This document shows, one piece after another, positions 59,792 to 64,000 of a DNA stretch of 64,000 nucleotides; positions within the stretch are counted from its first letter, which is position 1, and each line of letters starts with the position of its first letter. Origin of the DNA: Marivita lacus (GTDB lineage Bacteria; Pseudomonadota; Alphaproteobacteria; Rhodobacterales; Rhodobacteraceae); NCBI RefSeq assembly GCF_014637725.1, contig NZ_BMFC01000003.1:310001-374000 (forward strand), given 5' to 3'. The notes under the pieces were generated by a model. The model searched no databases. It saw only the letters and a list, made by a program, of their open reading frames with translations, and was not told where the DNA came from. The translations under genes and the position numbers were made by a program.

Positions 59792-60613
59792 ATGTTCGCG
59801 AATATGCTGAAGGTGGCGGCAACCGGATTGGCGGTGTGCACGTGGTCCCTGCCTGCATGGGCCACTCCGACGAACGATCTTCTGGGCGCGCTCGGTGTGC
59901 CTCAGATCGTGCAGATCATGCGCGAAGAAGGCATGGAATACGGCGAGACGCTTGCCAGCGACATGGTGCCGGGCGGCGGGACCGCCGGCTGGAGCGCCAC
60001 GGTCGACCGGATCTACGATCCCGAGCGCATGCTGACGACGGTGCAAGAGGTGTTTGCCGCCGAGTTTGGCGATGCCGAAACCGAAGACCTTATGGCCTTT
60101 TTCACCTCCCAGACCGGACAACAGATCGTCAGCCTCGAACTCAGCGCCCGCGGCGCGATGCGCGAACAGGAGATCGAGGACGCGGCGCGCGCCGCCTATC
60201 TCGACCTGAGAGGCACGTCTTCCGAACCTCTCGAAGCGATATCCGACTTTGTCGAGGTCAATGATCTGGTCGAGTTGAACCTCGTGGGGGCGCTCAACGC
60301 CAACTACATGTTCTACCTGGGTCTCGTGGATGGCGGTGCCCTGCGGATGAGCGAGACGGACATTCTTGCCGAGGTCTGGTCTGCCGAGGATGAAACCCGC
60401 GCCGACACGCGCGAATGGGTCTATGCGTTCCTGCTGATGGCCTACCGCCCGCTCGAAGACGGGGTGATCGAAGACTACACGGACCTGTCCCGCACCGATG
60501 CGGGTCGCGCCCTCAACCGGGCGCTCTTTGCGGGCTTCAACCGGATGTATGACGACATTTCCTATGCGCTTGGCATCGCCGTGGCGCGGGAAATGCAGGT
60601 GCAGGAACTCTAG
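59792..60613 (+). CDS. DUF2059 periplasmic protein
   Basis: A 273-residue secreted protein with a signal peptide (MFANMLKVAATGLAVCTWSLPAWA). It contains a DUF2059-like block, ERMLTTVQEVFAAEFGDAE then LMAFFTSQTGQQIVSLELSA, seen in many alphaproteobacterial periplasmic proteins of unknown function. GGAGGATCGGA precedes the ATG. It lies just upstream of rplU, with a promoter and a terminator-like hairpin in between. Confidence 0.82.
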   Translation: MFANMLKVAATGLAVCTWSLPAWATPTNDLLGALGVPQIVQIMREEGMEYGETLASDMVPGGGTAGWSATVDRIYDPERMLTTVQEVFAAEFGDAETEDLMAFFTSQTGQQIVSLELSARGAMREQEIEDAARAAYLDLRGTSSEPLEAISDFVEVNDLVELNLVGALNANYMFYLGLVDGGALRMSETDILAEVWSAEDETRADTREWVYAFLLMAYRPLEDGVIEDYTDLSRTDAGRALNRALFAGFNRMYDDISYALGIAVAREMQVQEL

Positions 60614-60625
60614 TCGCGAAACGCG

Positions 60626-60654
60626 TTGACAAATGCGGCACGGGATTCCATAAG
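60626..60654 (+). promoter_or_regulatory. Promoter upstream of rplU (TTGACA-N17-CATAAG)
   Basis: A consensus -35 TTGACA (60626-60631) is 17 bases from CATAAG (60649-60654), a moderate -10. It begins 13 bp after the DUF2059 stop and would start a transcript near 60661, about 140 bases before the rplU ATG. It is the best promoter candidate for the rplU-rpmA genes. Confidence 0.6.
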
Positions 60655-60670
60655 CCGCCCACATGAAAGT

Positions 60671-60699
60671 CGGGGCTTCGGTCCCGCCTTTTGTTTTTT
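60671..60699 (+). terminator. Terminator or attenuator hairpin in the rplU leader
   Basis: CGGGGC-TTCG-GTCCCG is a 6-bp stem (one G-U) closed by an extra-stable UUCG loop, followed by CCTTTTGTTTTTTAT. It is a good intrinsic terminator. It lies about 10 bases after the predicted start of the rplU transcript, and 58 bases after the DUF2059 stop, so it is either the DUF2059 terminator or an attenuator in the rplU leader. Confidence 0.75.
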
Positions 60700-60803
60700 A
60701 TGATAACGATGTCCCGAACGGGGCACGCTGTTCGAGGCGGATCACTGATCCGAAAACACCGCAAAGCGGGGCCACAGAACGCGGTGACAAAGGAAAAGAT
60801 ACG

Positions 60804-61439
60804 ATGTTCGCGGTGATGAAAACCGGCGGCAAGCAATACAAGGTCCAATCGGGCGACATATTGCGGGTCGAGAAACTGGCTGCCGATGCAGGCGAAAAAG
60901 TCCAGTTCAATGAAATTCTGATGCTGGGTGGCGACACGGTTGTGGTCGGCGCACCGATGGTCGACGGCGCTGCCGTTCAGGCCGAGGTCGTGGACCAGAT
61001 CAAGGGCGAAAAGGTCATCAATTTCGTCAAGCGCCGCCGGAAGCACAGCTCCAAGCGGACCAAGGGCCACCGTCAGAAGCTCACCCTCGTGCGTGTGACG
61101 GAGATCCTTGCCACGGGTGCGGACAAGACAGGCATCAAGGCAGCGATCGGTTCTGGTTCGGTTGCAGGCGTGGCCGTTGCCGCAGCTGCACCCAAGAAAG
61201 CCGCGGCTCCCAAAGCCGAAGCTGCAGCGACCGCCTCTGGCGCGGATGACCTCAAGCTGCTGTCTGGCGTTGGCCCGGCGCTCGAGAAGAAACTGATCGA
61301 AGCGGGTGTGACCAGCTTTGCCCAGATCGCAGCCTGGACGGATGCAGACGTCGAAGAGTTCGGCGAAAAGCTGTCCTTCAAGGGCCGGATCGAGCGTGAA
61401 GGCTGGATCGAACAAGCCAAAGAACTGGCATCGAAGTAA
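60804..61439 (+). CDS. rplU: Ribosomal protein bL21 with C-terminal helix-hairpin-helix domain
   Basis: Large-subunit protein bL21 (about residues 1-103: MFAVMKTGGKQYKVQSGD ... VINFVKRRRKHSSKRTKGHRQ), 211 residues in total, about twice the usual length. An alanine/lysine-rich linker (about 120-148) leads to a helix-hairpin-helix-like domain, DDLKLLSGVGPALEKKLIEA then FAQIAAWTDADVEEF, of the type also seen on other alphaproteobacterial proteins. The extra domain may bind nucleic acid. AAAGGAAAAG precedes the ATG. It starts the rplU-rpmA unit. Confidence 0.93.
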   Translation: MFAVMKTGGKQYKVQSGDILRVEKLAADAGEKVQFNEILMLGGDTVVVGAPMVDGAAVQAEVVDQIKGEKVINFVKRRRKHSSKRTKGHRQKLTLVRVTEILATGADKTGIKAAIGSGSVAGVAVAAAAPKKAAAPKAEAAATASGADDLKLLSGVGPALEKKLIEAGVTSFAQIAAWTDADVEEFGEKLSFKGRIEREGWIEQAKELASK

Positions 61440-61451
61440 GGAGACTGACCC

Positions 61452-61721
61452 ATGGCACATAAAAAAGCAGGCGGTTCATCCCGCAACGGTCGTGACTCTG
61501 CCGGACGCCGCCTTGGCGTCAAACTCTACGGTGGCCAGTCCGCGATCCCCGGCAACATCATCGTGCGTCAGCGCGGAACCAAGTTCTGGCCGGGCGAAGG
61601 CGTTGGTATTGGCAGGGATCACACGATCTTTGCAACCGTTGACGGCAACGTGACCTTCCACAAGGGCCTCAAGGGCCGCACCTTCATTTCGGTTCTGCCA
61701 ACGGCGGAGGCCGCCGAGTAA
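61452..61721 (+). CDS. rpmA: Ribosomal protein bL27
   Basis: Large-subunit ribosomal protein bL27 of 89 residues, close to the peptidyl-transferase centre. [20 protein letters not shown] is the classic N-terminus, followed by [20 protein letters not shown] and [18 protein letters not shown]. There is no N-terminal extension of the kind cleaved in Firmicutes. It lies 12 bp after rplU and is probably cotranscribed. Confidence 0.97.
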   Translation: MAHKKAGGSSRNGRDSAGRRLGVKLYGGQSAIPGNIIVRQRGTKFWPGEGVGIGRDHTIFATVDGNVTFHKGLKGRTFISVLPTAEAAE

Positions 61722-61746
61722 GCCGACCTGAGGGTTTTGAAAATCT

Positions 61747-61774
61747 GGGGGATCGGCACCGCTGCCGGTCCCCC
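61747..61774 (+). terminator. Stem-loop after rpmA
   Basis: GGGGGA-T-CGGCA-CCGC-TGCCG-G-TCCCCC forms a 12-bp stem with one T-G wobble and a 4-base loop. It is 25 bp after the rpmA stop and followed by ATTCCGTTT, a weak T-run. It probably terminates much of the rplU-rpmA message before the acetyltransferase gene. Confidence 0.6.
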
Positions 61775-61823
61775 ATTCCGTTTCGACGGGGGCCTGCCTA
61801 TATCTGCGATGAGGAGAGAGCAG

Positions 61824-62369
61824 ATGAACGTAGAGACCATCACCGAATTCAACCAGCCCGTCGTTCAGGCGGATCGCTTCCGCCTGCGCCCGCTGCAACT
61901 GTCGGATGTCGGATTGATCGAATATTACGCCAGCGACAAACGCGTGGCGACGATGACGACCTCGATCCCGCATCCGTTCCCGCCCGGTGCGGCGCAGGCC
62001 TTTGTCGACCGCAGCCTGTCGCCCAGCCGCGAGGACGATGTCTGGGTCATCGACGGAACCGCAGGCGGCGGGTCCGAGGTGATGGGCGTGATCGCGTTGG
62101 CGCGGATGGATCGCAACCAGTCCGAGGTCGGATACTGGGTCGCGCCGCCGTTCTGGAATACCGGTCTTGCCTCCGAAGCGGTCGAGGCGCTGGTCACGGC
62201 CAACCCGCTTGGCAACGAGACGATGTTCGCAAGCGTCTTTCAGGACAACCCGGCCTCGGCCCGTGTCCTGACGCATTGTGGATTTGAATATATCGGCGAC
62301 GCGGAGTCCTTTTCCGTCGCCCGCAACACAACGGTCAAAACCTGGACCTATCTCAAACGTATGGGCTGA
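61824..62369 (+). CDS. GNAT acetyltransferase (RimJ/RimL-like)
   Basis: GNAT-family N-acetyltransferase of 181 residues. The fold is seen in RFRLRPLQLSDVGLIEYYAS, VMGVIALARMDRNQSEVGYWV, PPFWNTGLASEAVEALV and NPASARVLTHCGFEYIGDAE, typical of the ribosomal-protein-alanine acetyltransferase subgroup. The substrate is unknown. GAGGAGAGAGCAG precedes the ATG at 61824. A gene of this kind between rpmA and obgE is common in Rhodobacterales. Confidence 0.87.
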   Translation: MNVETITEFNQPVVQADRFRLRPLQLSDVGLIEYYASDKRVATMTTSIPHPFPPGAAQAFVDRSLSPSREDDVWVIDGTAGGGSEVMGVIALARMDRNQSEVGYWVAPPFWNTGLASEAVEALVTANPLGNETMFASVFQDNPASARVLTHCGFEYIGDAESFSVARNTTVKTWTYLKRMG

Positions 62370-62419
62370 CGCGCGGATGCAAACCCGGTAGACCGCGCAG
62401 GGGCTCGATCAAAGGCTGA

Positions 62420-64000
<1,581 letters not shown>

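Overview
The window looks like a stretch of chromosome from an alphaproteobacterium of the Rhodobacterales (roseobacter group). The basis is GC-rich coding sequence, an iscR-nifS-sufB-sufC-sufD-sufS operon led by a one-cysteine IscR, an Irr/ICE-type motif at the iscR promoter, a bL21 protein with a C-terminal helix-hairpin-helix extension, a choline sulfatase, and the orders lptG-lptF/pepA-holC and rplU-rpmA-GNAT-obgE-proB. This placement rests on gene content and remembered family features, not on a database search. I see no prophage, insertion sequence or CRISPR array.

Layout. 1-5.7 kb: lptG (cut by the edge) and lptF, divergent pepA and holC, then lpd. 5.8-8.1 kb: a leftward run (alpha/beta hydrolase, 78-aa protein, HD hydrolase, SDR). 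8.15-18.4 kb: a long rightward Fe-S assembly operon: iscR, a cysteine desulfurase, sufB, a 59-aa membrane protein, a YbjQ-like protein, an FkbM-type methyltransferase of low GC, sufC, sufD, two Yip1-like membrane proteins, sufS, a GlcG/HbpS-like protein and a class-I amidotransferase. 18.4-21.2 kb: leftward tryptophan catabolism genes (SDR, kynA, kynU). 21.3-26.6 kb: an MBL-fold protein with a lost metal motif, choline sulfatase, a secreted nuclease, a YdcH-like protein, glutathione peroxidase, a methyltransferase and a DksA-like zinc-finger protein. 26.8-31.3 kb: pepF and an ATP-dependent DNA ligase coupled to its MBL exonuclease. 31.4-38.6 kb: aldolase, lysophospholipase-like hydrolase, SCP2, a TPR protein, a SUV3-like helicase, an S4 protein, ferredoxin and CarD.

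38.7-45.2 kb: a KefC-type antiporter, an 858-aa protein that appears to fuse a GspL/PilM-like N-terminus to a GspC/PilP-like C-terminus, a SIMPL protein and a glycosyltransferase-like protein. 45.3-54.0 kb: two probable type-I-secreted RTX proteins (a serralysin with a DUF4214 region, and an RTX-Hint protein) flank a probable persulfide operon (Crp/Fnr regulator with two cysteines, DUF2892 protein, Blh/ETHE1-like dioxygenase, SulP). 54.1-57.7 kb: a DUF6525-like protein and the zinc-uptake locus znuA / zur-znuC-znuB. 57.8-64 kb: a YbaY-NlpE-META envelope protein, tRNA-Ser(CGA), a DUF2059 protein and rplU-rpmA-GNAT-obgE-proB (proB cut by the edge).

The observations I rate highest are: (1) a second Irr/ICE-like motif inside the cysteine desulfurase gene, written with the unusual codons AGA and CTA, which on the antisense strand matches the iscR promoter motif at 13 of 14 positions; (2) the orphan GspL/PilM-GspC/PilP-like fusion protein; (3) the low-GC methyltransferase inside the suf operon; (4) the two-cysteine Crp/Fnr persulfide locus; and (5) a terminator-like hairpin in the rplU leader just downstream of its best promoter.
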